From: CAYNFH01 sp964396385
GTDB lineage: Bacteria > Armatimonadota > Chthonomonadetes > Chthonomonadales > CAJBBX01
Direction of reading: 5' to 3'
DNA length: 51,188 nt
NCBI GenBank assembly: GCA_964396385.1
Contig: CAYNFH010000017.1
Coordinates: 1 to 51,188 of the forward strand
Both the position numbers and the translations under genes were made by a program. Below, one piece after another: positions 15,635 to 25,000 of this stretch (its first letter is position 1; each line of letters starts with the position of its first letter). The notes beneath the pieces were generated by a model that was not told the DNA's origin, did not search any database, and saw nothing but the letters and a program-made list of their open reading frames with translations.

Positions 15635-16219
15635 ATGAACAGATGGACTACCGTGGCGCTCGGTCTGGTCGTGGCCGGCGCGGCCTACTGCGCCACTAGG
15701 CCGGGACCCGCAGCCGGGCTGGTCTCGGGCGTTCAGAAGGGCAACGGGGTTCCGGTCTTCAATCCGACGCACGTGACCGGCGCCGACAGGGGTACCACCG
15801 CCTGCCCGGTATGAAGGTACGGCAGTAGACCTGCGGTGCAGGTCTGGGTGAACACGGACGACGAGAAGAACGTAACGGCCATCGCGGAGGACCTTGAGCA
15901 GCAGACCAAAGAGCACTCAGCCCAGGATCTGAAGGCGTTCATTGTCTTTATGAATCCAAAGGGCGAGGCAGACGCGGCGCTCAAAAAGGATCTGGAAAAG
16001 CTGGCGGGAGACAAGAAGCTCCACAACGTAGCGCTGCTCTACGTGAATGGTCCCAAGGATCCGGCTGTAGGTGGCTACGAGATCAACCCGGATTCCAAGG
16101 TGAAGAACACGGTACTTGTCTACAAGAATAAGACGGTATCCGCGAACTTTGTGAACCTGGTGGCGGACAAACAGGGGCTGGAGTCTCTCAATTCCGCAAT
16201 CAAAAGCGTAACCCAGTAA
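15635..16219 (+). CDS. Thioredoxin-fold protein with CPVU motif, candidate selenoprotein
   Basis: Read with TGA 15812-15814 as selenocysteine, the product is 194 aa. A signal peptide (TTVALGLVVAGAAY) is followed by TTACPV-U60-RYGSRPAVQVWVN and a body with LKAFIVFMNPK, LHNVALLYVNGP and NTVLVYKNKTV. The layout resembles secreted thioredoxin/redoxin-like proteins in which a C-x-x-C stands before a [K/R]YG motif, so U60 replaces the second Cys of the redox pair (C57-P-V-U60). Coding character continues without frame change for 134 codons past the TGA. A perfect hairpin starts 12 nt after the TGA. AAGGAGGGG precedes the ATG. The alternative is a TGC/TGT to TGA nonsense mutation leaving a 59-residue fragment; the hairpin argues against this. 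Confidence 0.65.
15827..15845 (+). promoter_or_regulatory. Candidate bacterial SECIS hairpin
   Basis: AGACCTGC / GGT / GCAGGTCT: an 8-bp perfect stem with apical GGU, starting 12 nt after the in-frame TGA (15812-15814). Known bacterial SECIS upper stem-loops lie about 11 nt after the UGA and present a GU-containing apical loop for SelB, as in E. coli fdhF. The hairpin is itself coding (R-P-A-V-Q-V). Confidence 0.6.
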
Positions 16220-16293
16220 CTTCCTTCCGATCCCATGCCAGCGGGCAGACCCCTCAGCGGGCCTGCCCGCTTTCCATCTGCCTTACCTCCGTC

Positions 16294-16321
16294 CGTCTTC
16301 CGTCCTTCGTCCTCCGTCCAC
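16294..16321. repeat. Heptamer array CGTCCTT-type x4
   Basis: CGTCTTC, CGTCCTT, CGTCCTC, CGTCCAC: four variant heptamers in the spacer between the selenoprotein candidate and the Gly-rich protein, matching the heptamers at 13518-13538. No arm or core is evident here. Confidence 0.75.
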
Positions 16322-16406
16322 TTTCGTCCGCGATCCTTAGTCCGTGGTCTCCTTCACAACTTCTTCACATCCGGTCGCTACAATGCGATTCAAGGAGGAA
16401 ACGCAG

Positions 16407-16732
16407 ATGAACAGTAGAGTTACTCTCAAGTCGGCCGTTGTCGCCACGGCGCTCCTCGGCGCCGCCATTGCGGCCGGCGGGCAGCCTGGCTTCGGCCCCG
16501 GCGGTCCAGGCGGGCCCGGCGGGCCCGGCGGATTCGGCGGTCCGCCGCATGGCGGGCCGGGCATGTTCCAGGACATGCAGAGGAAGAATGAGGCGCTCAA
16601 GAAGTCCGCGGAGCGGAAGGTCTTGGACCTGCTCTTCAGCGACGAGAAGGCTAATTGGACCGCCGCTCAGGGGGCTAAGTTCACCTTCCGCAGGATGGGC
16701 CCCCTCCGCCGCCCGGTCCGGGCGACGCCTGA
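16407..16732 (+). CDS. Small secreted Gly/Pro-rich protein, probable -1 frameshift near its end
   Basis: The ATG at 16407 has AAGGAGG at 16392-16398 and a TACAAT -10-like box at 16379-16384. A signal peptide (SAVVATALLGAAIAAGG) leads to a GPGGPGGPGG-type tract and then a charged helix (MQRKNEALKKSAERKVLDLL). In the start frame translation would run to 16952, straight through the hairpin at 16759-16793, and becomes low-complexity. A -1 shift at GGGCCCCC (16698-16705) instead gives a Pro-rich end and a TGA at 16730-16732 just before the hairpin. I annotate that end. The shift may be a base-call error in the C run, real slippage, or decay. Function unknown. Confidence 0.55.
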
Positions 16733-16758
16733 GATGGCTCAGCCTGCCTGCGCTGAAC

Positions 16759-16793
16759 AGCCGGGCCGGAGCAAAAAGTGCTCCGGCCCGGCT
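16759..16793 (+). terminator. Strong hairpin, probable transcription terminator
   Basis: 15-bp perfect stem (AGCCGGGCCGGAGCA and its complement) with loop AAAAG. No T-tract follows, so intrinsic termination is not certain; the position 26 nt after the predicted stop fits. Confidence 0.6.
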
Positions 16794-17197
16794 ACATACT
16801 CAGTGCTGCACCGTCCTCAATGTCCCCCTCACCCGCGCCCGCCGCCGCCTCCGTCACGCCCTCACAAGCAGCGGATCCCTCTAACTCCAAACCGGGAGTT
16901 TCACACCCCGCCTAAATACTGGGTTTGTATCGCAATGCCACACCATCCTTAAGAACTACCCTCAACCCCGCCAACAATCTAGGTGAGCCCATATGGCTCC
17001 CTCGACAGGTCGTTACTGTACCCACGTGTGGTTCTGGACCTGTACGGGCGACAACCGCTCTCGCCTCCGGCCGTACCCCGCACCCTTGAGGAGCCGCCCT
17101 CTGCTCTATGCGCGCAGAGATTCACCACGCCCTCCCCGAGCGTCTTGCGATCCTGGTAACCGTGCCGGTTCGCGCAGCGCGTACTGGGGGGACGATT
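16794..17197 (+). other. Long untranslated region before the surface-protein operon
   Basis: No gene recognised. The GTG chosen for the downstream gene is at 17198. The stretch presumably holds the operon promoter and a leader, but I see neither a clear -35/-10 pair nor a known riboswitch. Confidence 0.5.
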
Positions 17198-19633
17198 GTG
17201 AGAACCAACAACACGATTTCTAGCAGCCTTGCCGCCCGCCGCCGGGTCCTTCTGGCGCTCGCTCTCGTCGGCGTAGCCCTGATTCCGGCGGCGGTCCCGG
17301 CAAGAGCCGACGGAACCGCCGCCGGTACCGTAATCAGCAACACCGCCACCGCCACGTACGCGGACCCCAACAGTCCCGGAACCACGCTGAACGCCACCTC
17401 CAATACGGTTTCCGTGACCGTCGCGGAGGTTGCCGGCATTACGGTTACCGGCTTGGGCGCAACAGACACCGCCGGCGGCAGCAACGTGCTGCCGGGCCAC
17501 CTGGTCAACTACGACTACAAGGTGACCAACATCGGTAACGATCCGACCGGCTTCTTCATCCCGAGCGCCGCCACTATCACCGGACCCGGTACCGCCGGCA
17601 CCATCCAGATCAGCTATGACAACGGAACTACCTGGACCAACGTGACCGGAGCGGGAATGACTACCACCTCCGTGGTGGCAACCGGCTCCGTCCGCGTGCG
17701 CGTCCCGGTCACCATCAACGCCAACGCGGCCACGGGCGCGACCGTCGCGGTCCTGCTCGGTAACACCGGCGCAAATGACAACAGCCCCGGCACCCAGAAC
17801 CAACCGTTTCCCACCGCTCCCGCTGGCAACGACCTGTACACCCAAGATGTTGCGGACGGCGGCGCTGCCGGGGAGATCAACGGCGCTCCGGTCAACGGCG
17901 AGCGCGAGGCCAGCGCCACGCAGCAGGTGACCATCGGGTCCCAGCCGCAAGCCTTCGCCCTTCTGCTGCTCACGCACGCGCCGGTCACGCCGGGCGTCAA
18001 TGCCACCCAGGACGTGATCACCTACAACCTGGGCCTGAACGTGAATGCCACGGTTCCCTCCGGTGCGCTGCCCAGCCTATCCGCCGCGGACATGGTCGCG
18101 ACCACCATCACTCTGGGCGGCAGTTCCGCCTCGCGCATCCTTATCGCGCAGGCCATCCCCTCCCTCACCAACCTGACCGGCGTGCCGACGGCCCCGGCCG
18201 GCTGGACCGTGGTCTACACTACCAGCCCCACCACGACCACGGCCAACAACGCCTCCTGGGCCACCACCGCCCCGGCGGACCTCACCACGGTCACCCGCGT
18301 CGGTTTTGTGGCGGCCGGTCCCATCAGCAAGGGCACCAATCTCACCGGCTTCCAGCTCAAAGTGGTCACCAGCGGGGCCAGCGCCAACTCATCCACCCAG
18401 ATCAACGCCATCGCGCAGGTCTTCGGCCAGACCAACGGCGACTCGACCAACGCCCTGGTCTACGACGAATCCGGCGACCAGGACCCGAGCAACTTCAACG
18501 ACGACGGCAGCCGCGGCTCCAACGTGCCCACCAACGGCGTGGCCAACCCGGCCTCCGACGGCGTGGACACGAACAACAACAACACGGGTACTGGTGTGGG
18601 CGGCGAGGACAACATCCTCACCATCACGCCTCCCGGAACCATCCTGAACGGTCCCAACGGCCAGCCTGGCGCGGTGGGCCCCACCGACAACAACGACGAC
18701 TTCACGAACCAGTCCACACCGGTGCCCGCGGGTACCGCCCCCGGCAGCACCATCGCCCCCGGCGCGGTGATCTATAACAACACGTTCAACAACCCCTCGG
18801 CCAGCGCCATCGCGTCCAACGTCTACATCATCCCGATGGCTCCCACGGTAAGCCCCGGCGGCGCGGCGACGGACCTGCCTACCGGCACCACCGTCACCAT
18901 CAGGCTGGGGGCGTCCACCGCCACGTACACGTACAACGGCGCCGTTTTCAACCTCACCGGCGGAGCGGCCGTATCCCAGGCCGGACTGTCGGCGGGCGCT
19001 TCGGTCAACTACACCGTTACCGTGCAGTTGCCCAACGGCACCCCCCTGTCCACGGATACCGGCAAGGGATTCCCGGTGCCGGTGGCCGCCTTCATCGACG
19101 CGAACGGCAACGGCTCCTACGATGCCGGCGAGCCGGACAACATCACCATCGACCGGACGTACACCGGCTTCCTGAAGGTGACCAAGCAGGCGCAGATCGT
19201 GGATACCGATGGGGCTACCGTCATCCAGCCGTACACCACGGCGCCGACCACGGCCAACATCCGGCCGGGCCGGTACATCGACTATCTGATCACCTACACC
19301 AACATATCGTCGGCCAATGCCGGAACCAATAATGTGATCCTGAATGCCGGCAGCGTGGTGATCACGGAAGATGGCACCACCGCCCCCAACAACTGGGCGC
19401 TGGACCAGGACGGTAACGGCATCATTGACACCAGCAACGTCGTGGGCACCGCCGTGGACTCCGGCGCGGGCGCCACCATCACGTTCTTCAGCGGCAACCC
19501 GGCTACCACCCCAAGCGGAGACCAGACCGGCACCACCGCCGGCACGGACGTGACAAAGTACGTGGATACTATCGCGGGCACCATCGCGCCCGGCGTCTCC
19601 CGGTCCTTCAAGTACCGGAGGAAGTTCAACTAG
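17198..19633 (+). CDS. Large secreted DUF11-type surface protein
   Basis: 811 aa from the GTG at 17198, which has a GGGGGGA site 6 nt upstream and gives a proper signal peptide (RRRVLLALALVGVALIPAAV, then ARA). The mature protein is Thr/Ala/Gly/Asn-rich and beta-type. It opens with AAGTVISNTATATYADPN, the typical start of conserved-repeat (DUF11-like) bacterial surface proteins, and repeats such modules (VNYDYKVTNIGNDPTGF, GRYIDYLITYTN). Lysine and cysteine are scarce. Probably extracellular or a cell-envelope layer component. First gene of a five-gene run, separated from the second by a 150-bp repeat element. An upstream start at 17108 would put about 30 non-signal residues before the basic n-region. 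Confidence 0.75.
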   Translation: MRTNNTISSSLAARRRVLLALALVGVALIPAAVPARADGTAAGTVISNTATATYADPNSPGTTLNATSNTVSVTVAEVAGITVTGLGATDTAGGSNVLPGHLVNYDYKVTNIGNDPTGFFIPSAATITGPGTAGTIQISYDNGTTWTNVTGAGMTTTSVVATGSVRVRVPVTINANAATGATVAVLLGNTGANDNSPGTQNQPFPTAPAGNDLYTQDVADGGAAGEINGAPVNGEREASATQQVTIGSQPQAFALLLLTHAPVTPGVNATQDVITYNLGLNVNATVPSGALPSLSAADMVATTITLGGSSASRILIAQAIPSLTNLTGVPTAPAGWTVVYTTSPTTTTANNASWATTAPADLTTVTRVGFVAAGPISKGTNLTGFQLKVVTSGASANSSTQINAIAQVFGQTNGDSTNALVYDESGDQDPSNFNDDGSRGSNVPTNGVANPASDGVDTNNNNTGTGVGGEDNILTITPPGTILNGPNGQPGAVGPTDNNDDFTNQSTPVPAGTAPGSTIAPGAVIYNNTFNNPSASAIASNVYIIPMAPTVSPGGAATDLPTGTTVTIRLGASTATYTYNGAVFNLTGGAAVSQAGLSAGASVNYTVTVQLPNGTPLSTDTGKGFPVPVAAFIDANGNGSYDAGEPDNITIDRTYTGFLKVTKQAQIVDTDGATVIQPYTTAPTTANIRPGRYIDYLITYTNISSANAGTNNVILNAGSVVITEDGTTAPNNWALDQDGNGIIDTSNVVGTAVDSGAGATITFFSGNPATTPSGDQTGTTAGTDVTKYVDTIAGTIAPGVSRSFKYRRKFN

Positions 19634-19637
19634 GCGC

Positions 19638-19787
19638 GGCTTGTCATTCCGAGCGCGGGTGAGCCGCGCCTTGGCCGCGAAAGCGGACAGCGGCGAGGGC
19701 CGGACCCTGGGGAGGAATCTGCTTTCCCCAGCAGACTGCGACCAGCTACCGTAAAGCAGATCCCTCGCTCCGCTCGGGATGACAGGA
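19638..19787. repeat. 150-bp MITE-like intergenic repeat with inverted ends
   Basis: Begins CTTGTCATTCCGAGCGCGGG and ends CTCGGGATGACAG, which are inverted copies (TGTCATYCCGAGCG). Inside are CCGGACCCTGGGGAGGA and a hairpin-like GCTTTCCCCAGCAG. Related fragments lie at 7457-7570 and 50935-50968. No coding capacity; lies between two surface-protein genes. Confidence 0.75.
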
Positions 19788-19813
19788 CGTCGCACAAGGA
19801 AGGAACAGCCGTA

Positions 19814-20362
19814 ATGAACCGCAATCGAGCTATCGCTATCATTGCCGTTGCCGGTCTCGCCGCGCTCGGCCACGCGGTCTACGCCCGGGGGCGCGCCCCG
19901 GAGGGCGGCCAGGCTGCGAAGCGACAGGCCCCCATCGAGCTGCGCCTGGCTGCCGCCAGGCGCGTGATCGGCCACGATGCGCAGGGCAAGGAGACCGTAG
20001 ACTGGCAGTCGCTGGACGAGAAGGCGGCCGTACAATCTGGCGACGTCATCCGCTACACGCTCACCGGCAAGAACACCGGCGCGCAGCCCGTCAAGGACCT
20101 GGCGCTCACGGAGCCCATCCCGAGCGGGACCGTGTACATCCTCGGCTCCGCGACCAAAGAGCAGGGCGTCTCGCTGCTGTTCAGCGTCAACAAGGGGAAG
20201 AGCTTCGCCGAGGCGCCTACCATCAATGTGGCCCTGGCGGACGGTTCCGTCGAGCCCCGGCCCGCGCCCGCGGAACGGTACACGCACGTCCGCTGGGTCT
20301 TCACCCAACCCATCGCCCCCAACGCCACCGTGCAGGGCCGCTACGACGTTCAGGTTCGGTAG
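19814..20362 (+). CDS. Small exported DUF11-like protein
   Basis: 182 aa. Signal peptide AIAIIAVAGLAALGHAVYAR, then one DUF11-type beta-sandwich module: VQSGDVIRYTLTGKNTGAQP, LTEPIPSGTVYILGSATKE, and THVRWVFTQPIAPN near the end. AAGGAAGGA at 19797-19805 supports the ATG. Such single-module proteins accompany the larger DUF11 proteins and may be an accessory or subunit of the same surface structure (inference). An octamer-array element starts 4 nt after the stop. Confidence 0.75.
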   Translation: MNRNRAIAIIAVAGLAALGHAVYARGRAPEGGQAAKRQAPIELRLAAARRVIGHDAQGKETVDWQSLDEKAAVQSGDVIRYTLTGKNTGAQPVKDLALTEPIPSGTVYILGSATKEQGVSLLFSVNKGKSFAEAPTINVALADGSVEPRPAPAERYTHVRWVFTQPIAPNATVQGRYDVQVR

Positions 20363-20366
20363 GAGG

Positions 20367-20429
20367 GCGTTCACGCGTTCAGGTTCGGAGTCCGAATCAC
20401 CTGAACACCCGAACACCTGAACACCTCTG
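20367..20429. repeat. Octamer array element with GTCCGAATC core
   Basis: Left arm CGTTCACGCGTTCAGG, core TTCGGAGTCCGAAT, then CACCTGAA, CACCCGAA, CACCTGAA, CACCTCTG (20398-20429). Same unit as 15475-15510. Intergenic. Confidence 0.9.
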
Positions 20430-20433
20430 CATT

Positions 20434-22074
20434 TTGGACAGGACAATAGATTACGTGTTCAAGTGGAGATCGGCCCTGTCGGTCCTGTCCCGGCGCAGGA
20501 GGGCCCCCCAACCCCCATCCCCTGCTTTCAGCCAGTCGGCTGAACGCCTGAACGCCCGAACGGCGGGTTCCGGTCTCACGACTCACGCCTCACGCCTCAC
20601 GACTCTCGGCGCGCTCCTGCGCCTGAGCATCGCCGCGGCGGCGGTTCTCGCGCCGTCTATCGCGCGCGCGCAGGAGACGGACAAGATCATCAACCAGGCG
20701 ACCTTCTCGTACACGGTCGCCGGAGATAGCCAGACCTACACCGGCGTCACGACCCAGAGCACCCTTATCGACCCGCGGGGAAAAGTAAAGGGCTGCGGGG
20801 GAGCGCCTCTGCCGGACTACACCGGCTTCACCATCGGCCTGTTCGACCCGGACCCGAGCGATCCCACCGGCACAGGGACGCGCGGGCTGGTCCAGCTTAC
20901 GCCCACCTCGCTTACGCCCGGCGGCGGCACGCGGCTCCCATTGGGCGCGCCGCCGAATGGCCAGAACGTCAACCCGTTCCCGCTCAGCACGGCGGACCAG
21001 GGCGCATACTCCTTTCTGCTGGACCCGACGAAAGGCCAGCTCGACGTAGGCCGCGCCTACATCCTGGTGCTCACGCCTCCTACCGGCTCCGGCTACACGC
21101 AGCGGCGGGTGAGGGTGGTGGTCGCAGGGAACAGCGGCGGCATCATCACCTACACGGCTACCGCCGTGGACGGACAGCCGCTCAACCCGCCGGACCCCAG
21201 CACCAGTGTCACGCGCACGGCGGCCTTTCAGTACAACCCGGACAACGGGCTTGCCTTGGCCGCCCTGAACATCAACATCAGTGACTGCCAGGCGCAGGAA
21301 GTCCAGATCTCCAAGATGGGGGACCGGCTCTTCGCGCAGCCGGGGGATACGGTGGTCTACCGTGTGACGGTGCACAATCCCACCAACGCGACCCTCCAGG
21401 CCATCCAGGTGACAGACACGCTGCCGGTGGGCTTCGATCTCGTGGCGAATTCCGTCCGCGCGCAGTTTCAGGGCAAGCCGGTCAAAATGACCGTCCAGCG
21501 CAACGGGCGCACCTCCATCTTCAGCGCGGACGAGAGCTTCACGCTGCCCAAGGAGCAGGCGTTCGACATCGCCTATGCCGCCGTGCTCACGCCGGAGGCC
21601 CTCCACGGAGATGGTCTCAACCAGGCCAGCGTCATGGGCCGCGTCACCGTCTTCGTGAACGGCCAGTCCCTGGTGCGCATCGTCACGGACGGTCCCGCCG
21701 TTTTCGGAGTCAAGGTGCGGCAGGGCATCCTCACGGACACCGGCACCATCATCGGCCGGGTCTTCGTGGACCGCAACTTCGACGGCGAGCAGCAGGGCGA
21801 TGAACCCGGCGTCCCCAACGCGGTGGTGGTGCTGGACGACTCCACCCGCGTGGTCACGGACGCCAACGGCATGTTCTCCGTCTCCACCGTGCCTTCCGGT
21901 TACCACACGGCGGTGCTGGACTTCCGCAGTCTGCTCGGCTACCGCATGGCGCCCAACCGCCGTTTCATCGAGCGCAACAGCCCGTCACGCCTGGCCCACC
22001 TGGAGCCGGGCGGCCTGGTGCGCATGAACTTCGGCGTGGTGGCGCCCCCAAAGACGGAGGCGCGGCATCCATGA
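20434..22074 (+). CDS. Exported DUF11 / SdrD-B-like surface protein
   Basis: 546 aa if started at TTG 20434; the start is uncertain because a repeat array (20541-20605) occupies the N-terminal region. The signal-peptide core (LRLSIAAAAVLAPSIARAQ) comes only after the array, at about residues 62-80. The mature part opens with INQATFSYTVAGDSQTYTG and contains a DUF11 module (AQPGDTVVYRVTVHNPTNAT, IQVTDTLPVGFDLVANSV). It ends with an SdrD-B/Cna-B-like domain (GRVFVDRNFDGEQQGDEPGV, NAVVVLDDSTRVVTDANGMF). Asp-rich loops suggest Ca2+ binding. The ATGA overlap couples it to the barrel gene. A start inside the array region, just before the hydrophobic core, cannot be excluded. Confidence 0.75.
   Translation: MDRTIDYVFKWRSALSVLSRRRRAPQPPSPAFSQSAERLNARTAGSGLTTHASRLTTLGALLRLSIAAAAVLAPSIARAQETDKIINQATFSYTVAGDSQTYTGVTTQSTLIDPRGKVKGCGGAPLPDYTGFTIGLFDPDPSDPTGTGTRGLVQLTPTSLTPGGGTRLPLGAPPNGQNVNPFPLSTADQGAYSFLLDPTKGQLDVGRAYILVLTPPTGSGYTQRRVRVVVAGNSGGIITYTATAVDGQPLNPPDPSTSVTRTAAFQYNPDNGLALAALNINISDCQAQEVQISKMGDRLFAQPGDTVVYRVTVHNPTNATLQAIQVTDTLPVGFDLVANSVRAQFQGKPVKMTVQRNGRTSIFSADESFTLPKEQAFDIAYAAVLTPEALHGDGLNQASVMGRVTVFVNGQSLVRIVTDGPAVFGVKVRQGILTDTGTIIGRVFVDRNFDGEQQGDEPGVPNAVVVLDDSTRVVTDANGMFSVSTVPSGYHTAVLDFRSLLGYRMAPNRRFIERNSPSRLAHLEPGGLVRMNFGVVAPPKTEARHP
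20541..20605. repeat. Array element in the N-terminal coding region (TGAACGCC and TCACGAC units)
   Basis: Octamers TGAACGCC, TGAACGCC, CGAACGGC, core GCGGGTTCCGGTC, then heptamers TCACGAC, TCACGCC, TCACGCC, TCACGAC (20576-20603). Two different unit types flank one core. In frame with the surface-protein gene, immediately before its signal-peptide core. Confidence 0.9.
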
Positions 22075-25000
22075 CGAGGACCGCCCTATACACCTTCCTC
22101 GCGGCGATTGGCGTCTTTACCGGCGGTGGCATGCGCCGCGCCGCCCGCGCCGACGCCTCCGACACACCTCCGGCCGCCTCTGTGGGAAAAACCAAAGGGA
22201 GAGCGGGAGAGCGGGAGAGCGGGAGAGCGGGCGAAACGGCGCCTCCGGATTCCGCTCTCACGACTCACGACTCACGACTCACGACTCTGGAGTCACCCCC
22301 TCACCCCGTCACCCCATCACCCCTTCAGCCTTTGACCCTCGGCCAGGTCCGCATCGTATCACCGGCCGCGCGGGAAGTGCTGGACATTCCGGCCGCCACG
22401 GTGGTGGTCCAGTCCGTTCTCGGCAGCAAGGTAGAGATTAAGATCAACGGTGCGCCGGTAGACCCCAAGCTTCTGGGACGCACGGAGACGGTCGAAGAAA
22501 CCGGAATGGTCACGCAGTACTGGTATGGGGTCGTCCTCAAGGAGGGGGAGAACACCCTTACCGCGCAGGCGACCGTCAACGGCCAGCCCGGGCCGCTGGT
22601 GAACTCGATAGCATTCGTCCGCGCCGCGCCCACTCAGATGCTGATCGCGCCGAGCGCGCAGCACATCCCGGCAGACGGACGCTCTACCGTCACCATCACG
22701 GGGCGCTTGTTGGACAAGGACGGCAACCGCTCCAACCGGGACGCGCTCATCACCCTCACCGTCAGCGCGGGAGAGTTCGTGGGCAAGGACGCGGACGAGG
22801 ACCTGCCCGGCTTCCAGGTTCAGGCCCGCCAGGGCCAGTTCACCGCCGTGCTCGCCTCCGGCTTCAAATCGGAGACGGTGAGGGTCCACGCGACAACGAC
22901 GAACCTGGAAGCCTATACGCAGGTGGAGTTCACCACGGACCTTCGGCCGTCGCTGGTCACCGGCGTGGTAGACCTGCGCGTGGGCAAGAGCGGTCCGGAC
23001 CTCTATCGCGCCTTCCAGAGCTTCATGCGACCCGATGCGGGGAATCCTACCAACATCGACGCCTACAGTGCCGTCTTCGCCACCGGTCGTCTTGCTCAGT
23101 GGCTCTTTACGGGAGCCTTCAACAGCAGACACGGACTCAACCAGACCGCCAGCGGCGCGGAGAGCCTGGGACGCGACACGCAGTATCATGACCAGACATA
23201 CCCGGTCCTGGGCGACAGCTCCGTCAGCCGCGCCATCGCCGAGTCCCGCGACAACCTCTATCTGAGGTTGGAGCGGAACCGCGACTACGTGATGTGGGGC
23301 GACTACACCACCCAGGAGTTCGCCAGCAAGTCCCAGCAGTTCACGGCTGTAACGCGTCAGCTCCACGCCTTCAAAGCGAACTACAACTTCGGATCGGTAC
23401 AGGCCACGACCATCTATGCCAACAATGTACAGGGGTTCCAGCGCGACACCATCGCGCCGGACGGCACCAGCGGCGCCTACTTCCTGTCGCATCGCCCTCT
23501 GGTCTACGGCAGCGAGAACGTCTACATCGAGATGGAAGAGCTCCAGCGGCCCGGTACCATAATCGCCACCAGCCACCCGATCCGCGGTACGGACTACGAG
23601 ATCGACTACGACCGCGGCACCATCGTCTTCCACAAGCCTATCAGCCGCACGGACATCGCGGCGGACGGCACGCCGCTGGTCCGGCGCATCGTGGTCACCT
23701 ACCAGTACGAGACTTCCGGCGGCGGGGCGGACATCGAGGGGGCGCGCGTTCAGGCACACTTCAACAGCGACTGGAACCACCCCAGCCAGCTTGGACTCAC
23801 AGCTTTCCGCGAGAACCAGGGCCTCCGCCGCTTCTCCCTCTACGGCAGCGACCTGGCGCTTCCGCTGGGCAAGGGCAGGGGCGGCCTGGTGGCGGAGTAC
23901 GGACATTCCGAGAACAACTCCGAGATGCTGGGGATGGTCACCGGCAACGCCTACCGCGTCCAGTTGGACGGTACGCTCTGGCACAACGTCCAGGCCAGCG
24001 CCAACTATCGCTCCGCGGACACTGGCTTCGCCAATGACGCTACCATCAGCTTTGTGCCGGGCCAGACGCGCTACGGAATGCAGCTTTCGTCCGTGCTTGG
24101 CCCCACCACGCGGGCGCGCATTCAGTACGATCATGAGGACAACAAGGGTATCGCGCCTCAGCCGGCCACCGCACCGGAGGGGCTGCTGGACCCCGGGGCC
24201 GCGCCCATCCCCGGCCAGCGCGTGGACAACAGCCTCCAGACCATCTCGCTGGGGCTGGAGCAGAGAATCCGCTCCGCAGACCTCGCGGTGGACCTTGTGA
24301 ACCGCCACCGGATTGACCGCATCGGATTTGCGCCAGTGGGCGGTCCCATTATCCCCGGCTCGCTTGGCGGCAACTCGACCCAGATCCAGACGCGGTTCGC
24401 CATGCCGGTCACCAGGAGCGTCACGTTCCAGGCGCAGAGCGACACCACCGTCTCCAACGAGCACGACCCGATCTACTCGGACCGCACGCTGCTCGCGCTG
24501 GACTGGCAGGCCCGCCCGGACGTGGACATCCGCCTCTCGCAGCAGTGGTTTACCGCCGGCCAGTTCACCGGCCAGAGCATCACCAGCCTGGACACTATTG
24601 TGGAGAAGAAGTGGGGGGACGCCACCGCCTCGGAGCGGTTCTCCATCCGGGGCGGCTCCAATGGCTTCAACATCCAGCAGGCGTTGGGGCTTTCAGACCG
24701 CTGGACCATCGCCCGCGGCCTCAAGCTGAGCGTGGGCTATGAGCAGATCAACGGGAGCTTCTTCGGCCGCACCGCCGCCGGGACACAGTTCCCGCAGCCT
24801 TACGCGGTGGGGCCGGGCGGCACGGTTGCGCTGGGGATAACGGGAGGCAACAGCCGCTCCATCGGCCTGGAGTACCTGCGCACGCCGGACTTCAAGGCCA
24901 GCGCACGGTACGAGACCCGCACCTCCTCCGGCGGCAGCAACACGGTGGTTACCGCGGGCGCGGCCGGCAAGCTTAGCCCTTCCAGCACCGCATTGGTCAC

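Noticed and set aside
16794..17197. Riboswitch (for example c-di-GMP type) in the leader of the surface-protein operon
   Set aside because: I could not match the conserved core of any known class by eye.
18389..20446. 685-codon open frame on the minus strand opposite the surface-protein genes
   Set aside because: Crosses several real genes and a repeat element, is Gly/Val/Arg-rich without domains, and arises from third-position GC bias.
22359..24464. 701-codon open frame on the minus strand opposite the barrel gene
   Set aside because: Antisense shadow; the plus-strand product has a signal peptide and beta-barrel pattern.
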